From: Roseateles sp.
Lineage (GTDB): Bacteria > Pseudomonadota > Gammaproteobacteria > Burkholderiales > Burkholderiaceae_C
DNA: 46,621 nucleotides
NCBI RefSeq assembly: GCF_019237615.1
Contig: NZ_JAFAGT010000097.1
Location: 1-46,621 of the forward strand
Reading direction: 5' to 3'
Below, piece after piece: positions 6,634-14,743 of this stretch. Made by a program: the position numbers and the translations under genes. The notes under the pieces were generated by a model that was given only the letters and a program-made list of their open reading frames with translations, did no database searches and was not told the DNA's origin. Position 1 is the first letter of the stretch, and every line of letters begins with the position of its first letter.

Positions 6634-8745
6634 TCAGAAGCGGTAGCTGGCGTTGACGCCGGCCAGCCAGCCGCGGCCCGGCGCGGGTTCGAAGAAGCGG
6701 CCGTTGCCGTCGTTGACGATGACGGAGCCGGCGTAGCGGCGGTTGGCCAGGTTGTCCACGCGCAGCAGTGCGCCGACGTCCCAGGGGCCGAGGCCGAGCT
6801 GGTAGCCGGCATGGGCCGCAAGCGTCGCGTAGCCGGGTGCGGCGTCGCTGTTCAGGTCATTGACGTACACCCTGCCGAGCGCGCGGCCTTCGACCCCCAG
6901 CCGCCAGCCGCCGGCGGGCTGCCAGGTCAGCGCGCCGTAGGCTGCCGTGCGTGCAATGCCGGGGATGCGGTTGTTGGCGGCCACTTGCTGGTTGGCTGTG
7001 GCGCACGGCGTGGCGGTGCAGGTCAGGAAGCCGTCGCGATAGCGCGCATCCAGCCAGGTGGCGGCGAGTTGTGCGTGCAGCGTTGGCGCGAGCTGCCATT
7101 GGCCACCGGCCTCCAGGCCGCGGCGGCGCGTCGCGCCGGCGTTCTGGTAGGTGGCGCGGCCGCCCACGTTGGTCTGCGTGACGATCTCGTGCGCGGTGCC
7201 GGTCTGGAACAGCGCCAACGTGAGCTCGGCGCCGTTCCATGGCCTGGCCTTGAGGCCCATCTCGACGCTGCGACTCAGCGATGCCTGCAGCGCGAAGTTC
7301 AGCCCCGTGGCGCCACTGGCGCGATAGGCCAGCTCGTTCAGCGTGGGCGTCTCGAAGCCGCGGCCGGCGGTGGCGTAGACACGCAGGTGCTCGTCCAGCG
7401 CGTAGCTGACGCCCAGCACCGGCAGCGTGGCCGAGTAGCTGGCGCTGCCGCTGTCGTCGGGGTTGGTCTTGGTGATGTAGGCGTCGGTGGAGCGGAAGTC
7501 CACCTTGCTGCGGCGCAGGCCGGCGCTGAGCAGCCAGGCCGGCGTGGGCTGCCACTGCGCCTGCAGATAGGGGTCGGCGTTGCCGACGCGGTTGGTCTCG
7601 TCGCGGCGCAGGGCACCTTGCACGCCGAGCTGGGTGCCGATGAAGTTCTGGTAGCCGAGCCGGTGCTCGCGCAACTCGTCGGCCGCGATGCCGGCGACGA
7701 CGCTCGACGTGGCGCTCTTCCAGCGCCAGCGGATGTCGGCGCCCTCGTAGTCGCGCGCCAGGTCTATGACGCCGCCGGGATGCAGCGGGCTGGCCTGCGT
7801 CGCGACCGGGATGGCCTGGAACTGCGTCGTCGTGCGGTGGCCCTGATAGACCATCACGCGCAGCGTGTTGGAAGCGTCCATGCCATGTTCCAGCACCAGG
7901 CCGCCCTGGGCCTGCTGCATGGTCTTGCGGGTGTCGAAGCTCAGCGCCGACGGGTCGACGCCGCGCGGGTCGGTCTGCCATTGCGCGCGGGTCAGGCCCA
8001 GCGGGTCCTGGGCCTCGGGCAGTTCCACGCTGTTGGCGATGAGCGTCAGCTGGGTGTCGCTGCCAAGCTTCCAGCTCAGCCGCGCATTGCCCAGTCGACG
8101 GTCGGCCGTGCTGTGCTGGCGGTAGCCGTCGGTCTCGAAGCGGCTGGCGCCCAGCGTGTAGGCGAAGCCGCCCAGCTTGCCGCTGCTGGAGGCGGCAAGG
8201 CGGCGCAGGCCGTCGCTGCCGAAGGCCACGCTGGCGTCCAGCTTCGGTGGGCCGGTGGGGGCCTCGGAATAGATGCTGATGACGCCGCCCGACGAGTTGC
8301 CATACAGCGCTGAGAACGGCCCGCGCAACACCTCGACGCGACCCAGGCTGCCGATCTCGACGTTGGTGATCTGGCCCTGACCGTCGGGCAGCGTGGCGGG
8401 GATGTCGTCCACGTAGACGCGCACGCCGCGGATGCCGAAGCTGGCGCGGGCGCCGAAGCCGCGCACGGAGATCTGCACATCTTGCGCGTAGTTCTGGCGG
8501 TCGCGCGCCAGCAGGCCCGGCACGCCGCCCAGGCCCTCGGAGAGGTTGACCTGGGCGCGGCCGGCGCGCAGTGAATCGCCATCGATGCGGTCGACGGAGG
8601 CGGGCAGGGCCAAGGGGGCGGTCTCGGTACGCGTCGCCGTGACGACGACGGGCTCCAGAACAGTGGTCTCGGCATGCGCGGCGGTGGCGCCCGCGGCCAG
8701 CGCGAGGGCCGTGCTTCGCGCCCGGCGCGCGAATCTTGCGGTCAT
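6634..8745 (-). CDS. pqqU: PqqU/YncD-like TonB-dependent receptor, probable PQQ importer
   Basis: A 703-residue receptor; start 8745 gives a signal peptide ending in AHA-E. From memory it follows Escherichia coli YncD (PqqU, the PQQ uptake receptor) closely along its length. Examples are NLSEGLGGVPGLLARDRQNY, RGFGARASFGIRGVRVYVDD, IPATLPDGQGQ and VEVLRGPFSALYGNSSGGV in the plug. In the barrel are AGRGFETPTLNELAYRA, NAGATRRRGLEA and RIPGIARTAAYG, and at the end GSVIVNDGNGRFFEPAPGR. The barrel ends in Phe. It sits 26 nt behind the binding-protein gene in an operon with cytochrome c-550, a context that fits PQQ import for the quinoprotein. Lanthanide-chelate uptake is the main alternative. Confidence 0.78.
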   Translation of the reverse strand: MTARFARRARSTALALAAGATAAHAETTVLEPVVVTATRTETAPLALPASVDRIDGDSLRAGRAQVNLSEGLGGVPGLLARDRQNYAQDVQISVRGFGARASFGIRGVRVYVDDIPATLPDGQGQITNVEIGSLGRVEVLRGPFSALYGNSSGGVISIYSEAPTGPPKLDASVAFGSDGLRRLAASSSGKLGGFAYTLGASRFETDGYRQHSTADRRLGNARLSWKLGSDTQLTLIANSVELPEAQDPLGLTRAQWQTDPRGVDPSALSFDTRKTMQQAQGGLVLEHGMDASNTLRVMVYQGHRTTTQFQAIPVATQASPLHPGGVIDLARDYEGADIRWRWKSATSSVVAGIAADELREHRLGYQNFIGTQLGVQGALRRDETNRVGNADPYLQAQWQPTPAWLLSAGLRRSKVDFRSTDAYITKTNPDDSGSASYSATLPVLGVSYALDEHLRVYATAGRGFETPTLNELAYRASGATGLNFALQASLSRSVEMGLKARPWNGAELTLALFQTGTAHEIVTQTNVGGRATYQNAGATRRRGLEAGGQWQLAPTLHAQLAATWLDARYRDGFLTCTATPCATANQQVAANNRIPGIARTAAYGALTWQPAGGWRLGVEGRALGRVYVNDLNSDAAPGYATLAAHAGYQLGLGPWDVGALLRVDNLANRRYAGSVIVNDGNGRFFEPAPGRGWLAGVNASYRF

Positions 8746-8771
8746 GAAGGTCTCCAGATGCGTGGGGCGGC

Positions 8772-9593
8772 TCAGGCCGGACGCCAGGCCACCTTGTACT
8801 TGGCAAAGATCTCGCCCAGGCGGCCGGACTGTGCCAGGCCGTTCAGCGCGGCCTGCAGCGCCTCGGCGAGGTCGGCCGCGTCGCGCTTCACCGCCATTCC
8901 GGCGGCCCAGCCATCGCGCGGTGCGCGTGGCGACGGCAGCGGCTCGATGCGGTAGGCCGCGTCGCCGGCCAGCACCGTCTCCAGCTCCGATGCCAGGCCG
9001 GCCGCCGCGGCCACTTCGCCGCGCTGCAGCGCGCGGGCGGCCTCGCAGCCGTCCTTCCACTGCGTCAGCAGCTGTTCGCGGTAGGCGCCGCCGTCCGCGC
9101 CTATCAGCAGCCAGCCTGCCAGCGTCTGGCCGGGCACGGCGACACGGTGCGTGCCGAGCTGGGCCAGGCTGTCCAGCACCGGCAGCTCGTCGACGCGGCG
9201 TGCCAGCATCACTCGCTCGCGGTAGTAGGGGCCGAAGATGCGAGCCTGCGGCGTGGCCTCGATCAGCGGGCGGTCCACCGGCACATGCAGCAGCACATCG
9301 GCGGGGCCGTGGCCCAGGTAGTGCCCCTTCCAGACCATGTTGCGCAGGTCGTCGGCCATGTTCTCGTCGGCCTGGAATGGCAGCGGCGCGAACTTCACGC
9401 CCAGCGTCTCGGCCAGCGCATGGCCCAGCTCGACGTCTATGCCCCGGCCCTTGACGTGGAAGGGCGGCATGTCTTCGTACAGGCCCACGATGAGGCGGCC
9501 GCGCTCGCGCACCTGGGCCAGCGTGGTGGCGGACGCCTGAGTGCCGGGCAGCGCCCCGGCCGCTGCCCAGGCCAGCAGGTTCCGGCGCCTCAC
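8772..9593 (-). CDS. Quinoprotein dehydrogenase-associated periplasmic substrate-binding protein
   Basis: A 273-residue protein of the SBP family 3 fold. It starts with GTG at 9593, sharing the bases GTGA with the stop of the cytochrome gene, and RRRNLLAWAAAG forms a signal peptide. Characteristic segments are RGRLIVGLYEDMPPFHV, GRGIDVELGHALAETLGV and the late KYKVAW. It matches the group of putative ABC binding proteins repeatedly found next to PQQ-alcohol dehydrogenases. No permease or ATPase gene accompanies it here, so it may not serve an ABC transporter. Proposed roles in the family include a chaperone or cofactor-binding function for the dehydrogenase, as for XoxJ-type proteins. Confidence 0.82.
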   Translation of the reverse strand: MRRRNLLAWAAAGALPGTQASATTLAQVRERGRLIVGLYEDMPPFHVKGRGIDVELGHALAETLGVKFAPLPFQADENMADDLRNMVWKGHYLGHGPADVLLHVPVDRPLIEATPQARIFGPYYRERVMLARRVDELPVLDSLAQLGTHRVAVPGQTLAGWLLIGADGGAYREQLLTQWKDGCEAARALQRGEVAAAAGLASELETVLAGDAAYRIEPLPSPRAPRDGWAAGMAVKRDAADLAEALQAALNGLAQSGRLGEIFAKYKVAWRPA

Positions 9594-10066
9594 AGCGGCT
9601 TCTCCCGGTGCGCTTCGAGGTAGGACTTGACGGCCCAGATCGCCTCCTGCGTGAACACGCCCTCGAAGGGCGGCATGTAGACGGCGCCGTTGCGGCTGCG
9701 GCCGTGGCGCACGGTGTTCAGGAAGTAGTCGTCGTTCTCCTTCACGCAGGCGGCCTTCCTGGCCTCGTCCTTCAGCGTGGCGCAGTCGTTGTCCAGCTTG
9801 CGCAGGTCGGGTGCGATGCCGCCGGAGATGGCCTCCAGGCCATGGCAGCGGGCGCAGTTCTGGTTGTAGGCCGAGGAGCCGATCTTGATGGCGGCGTCGT
9901 TGCCGCGGTAGGGGTTCTCGGGGCGCCAGCCTTCGCCCAGCTGGGGCAGGCTGGTGGTGTCCACGGCCTGCGGCGTGACGTCGCCGTGGGCCCAGGCCTG
10001 CATGGCGGCCGCGGCGGCGGCCAGACACAGCATGCCGCCGATGACGAGGGGGTGTTTGAGTTTCAT
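9590..10066 (-). CDS. pedF: Cytochrome c-550, PedF type
   Basis: A 158-residue periplasmic monohaem cytochrome c. The start at 10066 gives a signal peptide cut before HGDVTP (residue 27). The haem motif CARCH is at 71-75 and the likely distal Met is in VYMPPF (131). Two extra Cys (95, 107) flank an inserted segment and may form a disulphide. The N-terminal GWRPENPYRGN block is typical of the c-550 that accepts electrons from PQQ ethanol dehydrogenases. It is the first gene of a four-gene operon with a sigma-54 promoter about 60 nt upstream, so it should be induced together with the dehydrogenase. Confidence 0.88.
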   Translation of the reverse strand: MKLKHPLVIGGMLCLAAAAAAMQAWAHGDVTPQAVDTTSLPQLGEGWRPENPYRGNDAAIKIGSSAYNQNCARCHGLEAISGGIAPDLRKLDNDCATLKDEARKAACVKENDDYFLNTVRHGRSRNGAVYMPPFEGVFTQEAIWAVKSYLEAHREKPL

Positions 10067-10125
10067 GGGGGCGGTCTCCATCGTTGTCGAGGTCTGAATG
10101 GCCAGTGGGGGCTCGCCGGGCCTGC

Positions 10126-10142
10126 TGCAAGCCACATGCCAG
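10126..10142 (-). promoter_or_regulatory. Sigma-54 (-24/-12) promoter of the cytochrome c-550 operon
   Basis: The minus strand reads CTGGCATGTGGCTTGCA, with GG-N10-GC spacing and both half-elements near consensus. Transcription would start near 10116, about 50 nt ahead of the cytochrome ATG. The 150 bp further upstream, towards the divergent activator gene, is the natural place for activator sites. Confidence 0.85.
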
Positions 10143-10299
10143 CACCCGATTGCTCCAACTTGGCACAGTGGCCAGGCCACGGCCGCGTGGGCGTCGATGG
10201 ACAGGCGAATCGCTTTGGGACAGGATGCCCGTCAGATGAGCGCGGCAGCGATCGCGCATCACGGAGACAAGCCTGTGGAGGCAGGCCAAGGACGCCTCT

Positions 10300-12336
10300 A
10301 TGCCCATAGAAAACCCAGCGCCGGCCGGTTCGGCGCCGCTTGCGCCGCCGCGGCAGGCCTTCATCGAGCGCAGCCACCAGCGCAGCGAGGCGCTCGGGCT
10401 GAAGCGCAGCGACTGCGGGCTGGCCCCGCTGATCCGCAGCGACCTCAACGTCGCGCGGGAGCGCAATCAGCGCCTGTACACGCATGCCGCGCCGGTGATG
10501 CAGCTGCTCTACGAGCAGATCGTCAACACCGAAAGCATGATCGTGCTGACCGACGCCCAGGGCACCATCCTGCACGCCGTGGGCGACGATGGCTTCCTGG
10601 CGCGCGCCCACCGCGTGGCGCTGGCACCGGGCGAGAACTGGGCCGAGCATTCCAAGGGCACCAACGCCATCGGCACGGCGCTGTTCGAGGAGACGGCCAC
10701 GCTGGTCCATGGCGGCGAGCATTTCATGCACGCCAACAACTTCCTGACCTGTTCGGCCTCGCCCATCTTCGACCCGCGCGGCAACATGCTGGGCGTGCTG
10801 GACGTGACCGGCGACCACCGCGGCTACCACCAGCACACCATGGGCCTGGTGCGCATGTCGGCGCGCATGATCGAGAACCACTGGCTCTCGGACGACTACA
10901 ACAGCCGCCTGCGCCTGCATTTCCACAGCCGGCCCGAGTTCATCGGCACGCTGCTGGAGGGCATCCTCGTCGTCTCGCCCGAGGGCCGGCTGCTGGGCGC
11001 CAACCGCGCCGCGCTGGACCAGCTCGGCATGAGCGGCGCCGAGCTGCGCTCGCGCAGCCTCTCCAGCCTGCTGGGCACGACGCCCGCGGCCATCTACGAC
11101 CATTTCCGCATGCCGCTGTCGCCACCCATGCAGCTCAGCCTGCCGACCGGCCAGAGCCTGTTCGTCAGCGCGCGCTTCGACTGGCCGTCGCGGCCGGTGG
11201 TGGCGGGCCTGCACCGGGCCGACGTGGATGTGGCGCAGGCGCGTGAACCCGCGACCGTCATCGAGCCCCCAGCCTCCGCCGTGGGTGCCGACGCGTCCCA
11301 GCGCTTCTCCGGCCTGCAATACCTGCGCACCGGCGACGCGCAGCTGGAGACCGTCATCCAGAAGGTGCGCCGCGTGCTGGACCGCGGCATCCCGCTGCTC
11401 ATCCTCGGCGAGACCGGCACCGGCAAGGAGCTGCTGGCGCGCGCCGTGCACCATGACTCCAGCCGCGCCCGCCAGCCCTTCGTGGCGGTGAACTGCGCCT
11501 CCATCCCCGAGAGCCTCATCGAGGCCGAGCTCTTCGGCTACGAGGAAGGTGCCTTCACCGGCGCGCGGCGCAAAGGCGCGCCGGGGCGGCTGGTGCAGGC
11601 CAATGGCGGCACGCTCTTCCTCGACGAGATCGGCGACATGCCGCTGGCCCTGCAGGCTCGCCTCTTGCGTGCGCTGCAGGAGCGCAGCGTGACGCCTCTT
11701 GGCAGCACCAAGTCCATCGCGGTGGACATCGCCGTCATCGGCGCCACCCATCGCAACCTGCGCGAGATGATTGCCGCGCAAACCTTCCGCGAGGACCTCT
11801 ACTACCGCCTCAACGGTCTGGCGCTGCGCCTGCCGGCGCTGCGCGAGCGCAGCGACCTGGAGGCCATCGTGCGTCGCATCCTGCAGGCCGAGCGCCCGCA
11901 GGACACGCCCGAGTTGAGCCCGCAGGTGCTGGCCATGTTCAGCCGCTACCAGTGGCCGGGCAATATCCGCCAGCTCGCCAACGTGCTGCGCACGGCGGCC
12001 GTCATGTCGGCCGGCGAGCGCCTGGTGACGACGGCGCACCTGTCCGACGACTTTCTGGACGACATCCAGCGCGCGGTGGGCGGCGTGATGCCGCTGCCCG
12101 CGCCCGCACCGGTCTGGTCCGCCTGCGAGGCGCCCACGGTGCTGCCGGCGCCGCAGCCCGTCTTCGCGACGGCCGAGCCCGCGATGGCGCGCACGCTGGA
12201 GCAGGCCGAGATCGACATGATCCGCGCCACGCTGGACGCGGTGGGCGGCAACATCTCGCTGGCCTCCAAGCAGCTGGGCATCAGCCGCAACACCATCTAC
12301 CGCAAGCTGCGCTGGAACAGCCCCGCGGCTGAGTGA
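10300..12336 (+). CDS. AcoR-type sigma-54-dependent transcriptional activator
   Basis: A 678-residue enhancer-binding protein. The N-terminal part (about 60-215) is a GAF-like sensor with the ENWAEHSKGTNAIGTAL signature of the AcoR family, followed by a PAS-like stretch (about 220-340). The central AAA+ domain has Walker A GETGTGKE (about 370), the sigma-54 contact loop GAFTGA (about 417) and Walker B GGTLFLDEIGDMP. The C-terminus is a Fis-type HTH (ISLASKQLGISRNTIYRKL). AcoR-type regulators respond to small alcohols, ketones or aldehydes. It sits in the middle of five sigma-54 promoters facing both ways and is the only such activator visible, so it is the likely master regulator of the island. 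Confidence 0.9.
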   Translation: MPIENPAPAGSAPLAPPRQAFIERSHQRSEALGLKRSDCGLAPLIRSDLNVARERNQRLYTHAAPVMQLLYEQIVNTESMIVLTDAQGTILHAVGDDGFLARAHRVALAPGENWAEHSKGTNAIGTALFEETATLVHGGEHFMHANNFLTCSASPIFDPRGNMLGVLDVTGDHRGYHQHTMGLVRMSARMIENHWLSDDYNSRLRLHFHSRPEFIGTLLEGILVVSPEGRLLGANRAALDQLGMSGAELRSRSLSSLLGTTPAAIYDHFRMPLSPPMQLSLPTGQSLFVSARFDWPSRPVVAGLHRADVDVAQAREPATVIEPPASAVGADASQRFSGLQYLRTGDAQLETVIQKVRRVLDRGIPLLILGETGTGKELLARAVHHDSSRARQPFVAVNCASIPESLIEAELFGYEEGAFTGARRKGAPGRLVQANGGTLFLDEIGDMPLALQARLLRALQERSVTPLGSTKSIAVDIAVIGATHRNLREMIAAQTFREDLYYRLNGLALRLPALRERSDLEAIVRRILQAERPQDTPELSPQVLAMFSRYQWPGNIRQLANVLRTAAVMSAGERLVTTAHLSDDFLDDIQRAVGGVMPLPAPAPVWSACEAPTVLPAPQPVFATAEPAMARTLEQAEIDMIRATLDAVGGNISLASKQLGISRNTIYRKLRWNSPAAE

Positions 12337-12343
12337 CGCCCCC

Positions 12344-12359
12344 GGGACCCGGAGGTCCC
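12344..12359 (+). terminator. Short hairpin after the activator gene
   Basis: GGGACC and GGTCCC pair perfectly around a CGGA loop, 8 nt after the activator stop. Together with the longer hairpin at 12373-12398 it probably separates the activator transcript from pqqB. Confidence 0.4.
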
Positions 12360-12372
12360 TGTTGACCGTTGT

Positions 12373-12398
12373 TCCCGGGCCTCAACACAGGCCCGGGA
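12373..12398 (+). terminator. Strong hairpin, probable terminator of the activator gene
   Basis: A perfect 10-bp stem, TCCCGGGCCT with AGGCCCGGGA, closes a 6-nt loop and is followed by CTTTCC. The short T-tract makes it a plausible intrinsic terminator upstream of the separately promoted pqqB operon. Confidence 0.6.
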
Positions 12399-12471
12399 CT
12401 TTCCCCAGGGGATGGGGGCTTCACCCTGTGCCGATCTGGAGCAAAACCCCCGATTGACGGCGGTATTGCGC

Positions 12472-12488
12472 AAGGCACGGGTCTTGCA
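12472..12488 (+). promoter_or_regulatory. Sigma-54 (-24/-12) promoter of the pqqB operon
   Basis: The site reads AAGGCACGGGTCTTGCA, with GG-N10-GC spacing and a perfect TTGCA half. The predicted start is near 12499, giving a leader of about 50 nt to the pqqB ATG at 12550. Confidence 0.8.
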
Positions 12489-12549
12489 CGGGTCGGGCAT
12501 AGACCTGACTCCCTGCTCCCATGTCCCGTTCTTCCCTGTGGTGCCACCC

Positions 12550-13485
12550 ATGAAGCTGCGCGTGCTCGGCTCCGGCGCGGGCGGCGGCTTCCCGCTGTGG
12601 AACTGCTGTTGCCGGCAATGCAGCGCCTGGCGGCGCGGCGAACTCGACGCGAGCGCGCGTACGCAGAGCTCCATCGCCATCTCGCAGGACGGCCGGCCCG
12701 GTGATGGCTGGCTGCTCGTCAACGCCTCGCCCGACCTGCCGCAGCAGATCGGCGCCACGCCGGCGCTGCAGCCCGGCCAGGCCGGCGAGCAGCCCATCCG
12801 CGCCGTCGTGCTGCTGGACTCGCGGCTGCACCATGTCGCGGGCCTGCTGAGCCTGCGCGAGAGCCGTGAGCTGGAGGTCTATGCGACACCGCTGGTGTTC
12901 GAGGACCTGACGTCCGAGTTGCCGCTGCTGAACGTGCTGGAAAGCTACTGCCGCGTGCGCTGGCGCATGCTGCCCATCGCCGGCGACACGCGCAGCGCGG
13001 CCTTCGAGATCCCGGGTTTGCCGGCGCTGAGCTTCGCCGCCGTGGCCGTGCCGGCGCAGGCGCCGCGGCACGCGCGGCTGCGCAGCGACGCCGCAGGTGA
13101 ATGCATCGCACTGCAGGTGCAGGACCTGCGCAGTGGCCGGCGCCTGTTCCTGTCGCCCGCGCTGGCCGGTGTCGGCGAGGCCGAGCTGGCCTGCATGCGC
13201 GAGGCCGACTGCATCGTCGTCGACGGGACGTTCTGGACCGAGCTGGGCCTGCGCGACGCCGGCCTGGGCGCCGTAAGCGCCAGCGACAAGGGCCACCTGC
13301 CGCAGCGCCGCCACGGCGAGCAGCCCGGAATGATGGACGTGCTGCTCGCCAGCGGCGCGCCGCGAAAGGTCCTCACCCACATCCACCACAGCAACCCCAT
13401 CCTCGACCGCCGCGGCCCCCAGCGCCGCGAGCTGCAAGAGCAGGGCATCGAGGTGGCCCACGACGGCATGGAGATCGAACTTTGA
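12550..13485 (+). CDS. pqqB: PqqB, PQQ biosynthesis metallo-beta-lactamase-fold protein
   Basis: A 311-residue protein, the usual PqqB length. It opens with LRVLGSGAGGGFPLWNC and keeps the zinc-site cysteines C-x-C-x2-C (19-24, NCCCRQC). Later family marks are GLLSLRE, the ...ADCIVVDGTFWTE segment, QPGMMDVL and a C-terminal HIHHSNPIL. PqqB is a metal-dependent hydroxylase acting on the tyrosine of the PqqA-derived substrate. The usual Asp-His before AGLLSLRE appears here as His-His (94-95), which may affect the metal site. No pqqA, C, D or E gene is in the window. It is the first gene of a seven-gene chain in which nearly every stop overlaps the next start. Confidence 0.88.
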   Translation: MKLRVLGSGAGGGFPLWNCCCRQCSAWRRGELDASARTQSSIAISQDGRPGDGWLLVNASPDLPQQIGATPALQPGQAGEQPIRAVVLLDSRLHHVAGLLSLRESRELEVYATPLVFEDLTSELPLLNVLESYCRVRWRMLPIAGDTRSAAFEIPGLPALSFAAVAVPAQAPRHARLRSDAAGECIALQVQDLRSGRRLFLSPALAGVGEAELACMREADCIVVDGTFWTELGLRDAGLGAVSASDKGHLPQRRHGEQPGMMDVLLASGAPRKVLTHIHHSNPILDRRGPQRRELQEQGIEVAHDGMEIEL

Positions 13486-14135
13486 ACGCGCTGCCCTTCT
13501 TCACCCGCTCCGCATCACCCGCCCGTCCGCCCGAGCCGCTGTGGCTGCAATGGCTGACCCTGTGCGGGGGGCTGGCCTTCTGCACCTGGCTGCTGGGCCT
13601 CAAGGGCGTCTGGGCTCTGCTGCTGGGCGCCGACCCCACGGGGCTGACGCTGGTCATCATCGCGGTCTTCCTGTGCGCCACGCTGTGGTGCGGCCAGCGC
13701 TCGCGCGAGCTGCAGCGCCAGCGGTCGCTGCTGGCCGCGCCGCGTGCCGATCAACCCAGCTGGGCCAGCGACTACATGGCCGCGCTGCGGCATGACGCCG
13801 GTACCGCCGCCGACCTGCTGCTGGAGCACAGCCATGGCCCGCACGGCACGGCCTGGTGGGTCAACGGCATCCAGTTGAAGCTGGGCCTGCTGGGCAAGGT
13901 CATCGGCTTCTCCATGCTGGCGTTGACCATAGGCAGGATGCAGAGCTTCGACCCGGCGCAGTCGCAGGAGCTGTTGCGCAGCCTGACCGCGGGCCTGGGC
14001 GTGGCGCTGCTGACGACCATGGTGGGCCTGGTGGGCAACATCCTGCTGGGCCTGCAGCTGACACGGCTGGACCGCTTCGCGGATGTCCTCGTCGCCGACA
14101 TCCAGCGCGCCGCGCTGCCCGGGGACGCCGCGTGA
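13482..14135 (+). CDS. MotA/TolQ/ExbB-like proton-channel membrane protein
   Basis: A 217-residue inner-membrane protein. It starts at TTG 13482, overlapping the pqqB stop, because the frame has no suitable ATG. Hydrophobic segments lie at about residues 18-40, 48-64, 135-152 and 165-185, with a cytoplasmic helical part between the second and third. The last two (GLLGKVIGFSMLALTIG and LGVALLTTMVGLVGNILLG) match the paired channel helices of the ExbB/TolQ/MotA family. The next gene encodes an ExbD-like partner, so together they could form a proton-driven motor complex. The client is unknown. Candidates are the TonB receptors of this island or an envelope process specific to it. Confidence 0.75.
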   Translation: MNALPFFTRSASPARPPEPLWLQWLTLCGGLAFCTWLLGLKGVWALLLGADPTGLTLVIIAVFLCATLWCGQRSRELQRQRSLLAAPRADQPSWASDYMAALRHDAGTAADLLLEHSHGPHGTAWWVNGIQLKLGLLGKVIGFSMLALTIGRMQSFDPAQSQELLRSLTAGLGVALLTTMVGLVGNILLGLQLTRLDRFADVLVADIQRAALPGDAA

Positions 14136-14743
14136 CACGCCGCCCGCGCCGGGCCTCGCGCGAGGCCGAGGTCGACCCCTTCTACGACATGCTGTTCAAC
14201 CTGCTGATCGGCTTCGTGTTCTGCTTCATCGTCGCCTTGCTGGCGATGAATCCGCGCGCGCTGAAGGCCGGCGACGTGCCGTCCAAGGCCGAGTACCTGA
14301 TCAACGTCGCCTGGCCCGACAACAGCCCCAACGATATCGACACCTGGGTGCAGGACCCGGGCGGCAACCTGGTCTGGTTCCGCCAGCGCGAGGCCGGGCT
14401 GATGTACCTGGACCGCGACGACCGCGGCGAGGGCAACGCGTCCACCATCATCAACGGCCAGCGCATCCAGAGCCCGTTCCGCCAGGAGGTGGTGACCATA
14501 CGCGGCATCGTGCCGGGCGAGCATGTCGTCAACGCCCAGTACTACCAGTCCCACGACGGCCAGCCGGTGCCTGTGACCGTGACGGTCATCAAGGTCAATC
14601 CGCGCGCGGACGTCGTCTTCCACGGCACGGTCAAGCTCGCCCGCCAGGGCGACGAGGTCACGGCCGTGCGCTTCACGCTGCTGCCGGACGGCAGTGTCAC
14701 CAACGTCAACACCCTGCCCAAGAGCTTGATGCAAAGACCATGA
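14132..14743 (+). CDS. ExbD/MotB-like single-span protein with a DUF2135/YfaP-like periplasmic domain
   Basis: A 203-residue protein starting at GTG 14132 (GTGA overlap with the gene before). The N-terminus has a basic cytoplasmic tail, then DPFYDMLFNLLIGF with Asp19 at the membrane entry. This matches the proton-carrying Asp of ExbD (P-F-I-D-V-x3-LLI). One transmembrane helix (about 20-42) precedes a periplasmic beta-rich domain. Its NDIDTWVQDPGGNLVWFR segment resembles the D-x-D-x-WV-x-DP-x-G pattern of DUF2135/YfaP-type domains. An ExbD with this sort of periplasmic domain is not one I recognise from described systems. Confidence 0.62.
   Translation: MTRRPRRASREAEVDPFYDMLFNLLIGFVFCFIVALLAMNPRALKAGDVPSKAEYLINVAWPDNSPNDIDTWVQDPGGNLVWFRQREAGLMYLDRDDRGEGNASTIINGQRIQSPFRQEVVTIRGIVPGEHVVNAQYYQSHDGQPVPVTVTVIKVNPRADVVFHGTVKLARQGDEVTAVRFTLLPDGSVTNVNTLPKSLMQRP

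Noticed and set aside
2880-10224. Octamer GGGACAGG upstream of both the porin (2881-2888) and cytochrome (10217-10224) promoters as an activator site
   Set aside because: It was not found before the other three sigma-54 promoters, is not palindromic, and could be chance in this composition.
10063-12039. 658-codon open frame on the minus strand over the activator gene
   Set aside because: It mirrors the well-supported AcoR-type gene and runs through the sigma-54 promoter region. No protein family was recognised.
12337-12549. A pqqA peptide gene before pqqB
   Set aside because: No short frame with the Glu-x3-Tyr core and flanking PqqA features was found; the stretch is mostly hairpins and the sigma-54 promoter.
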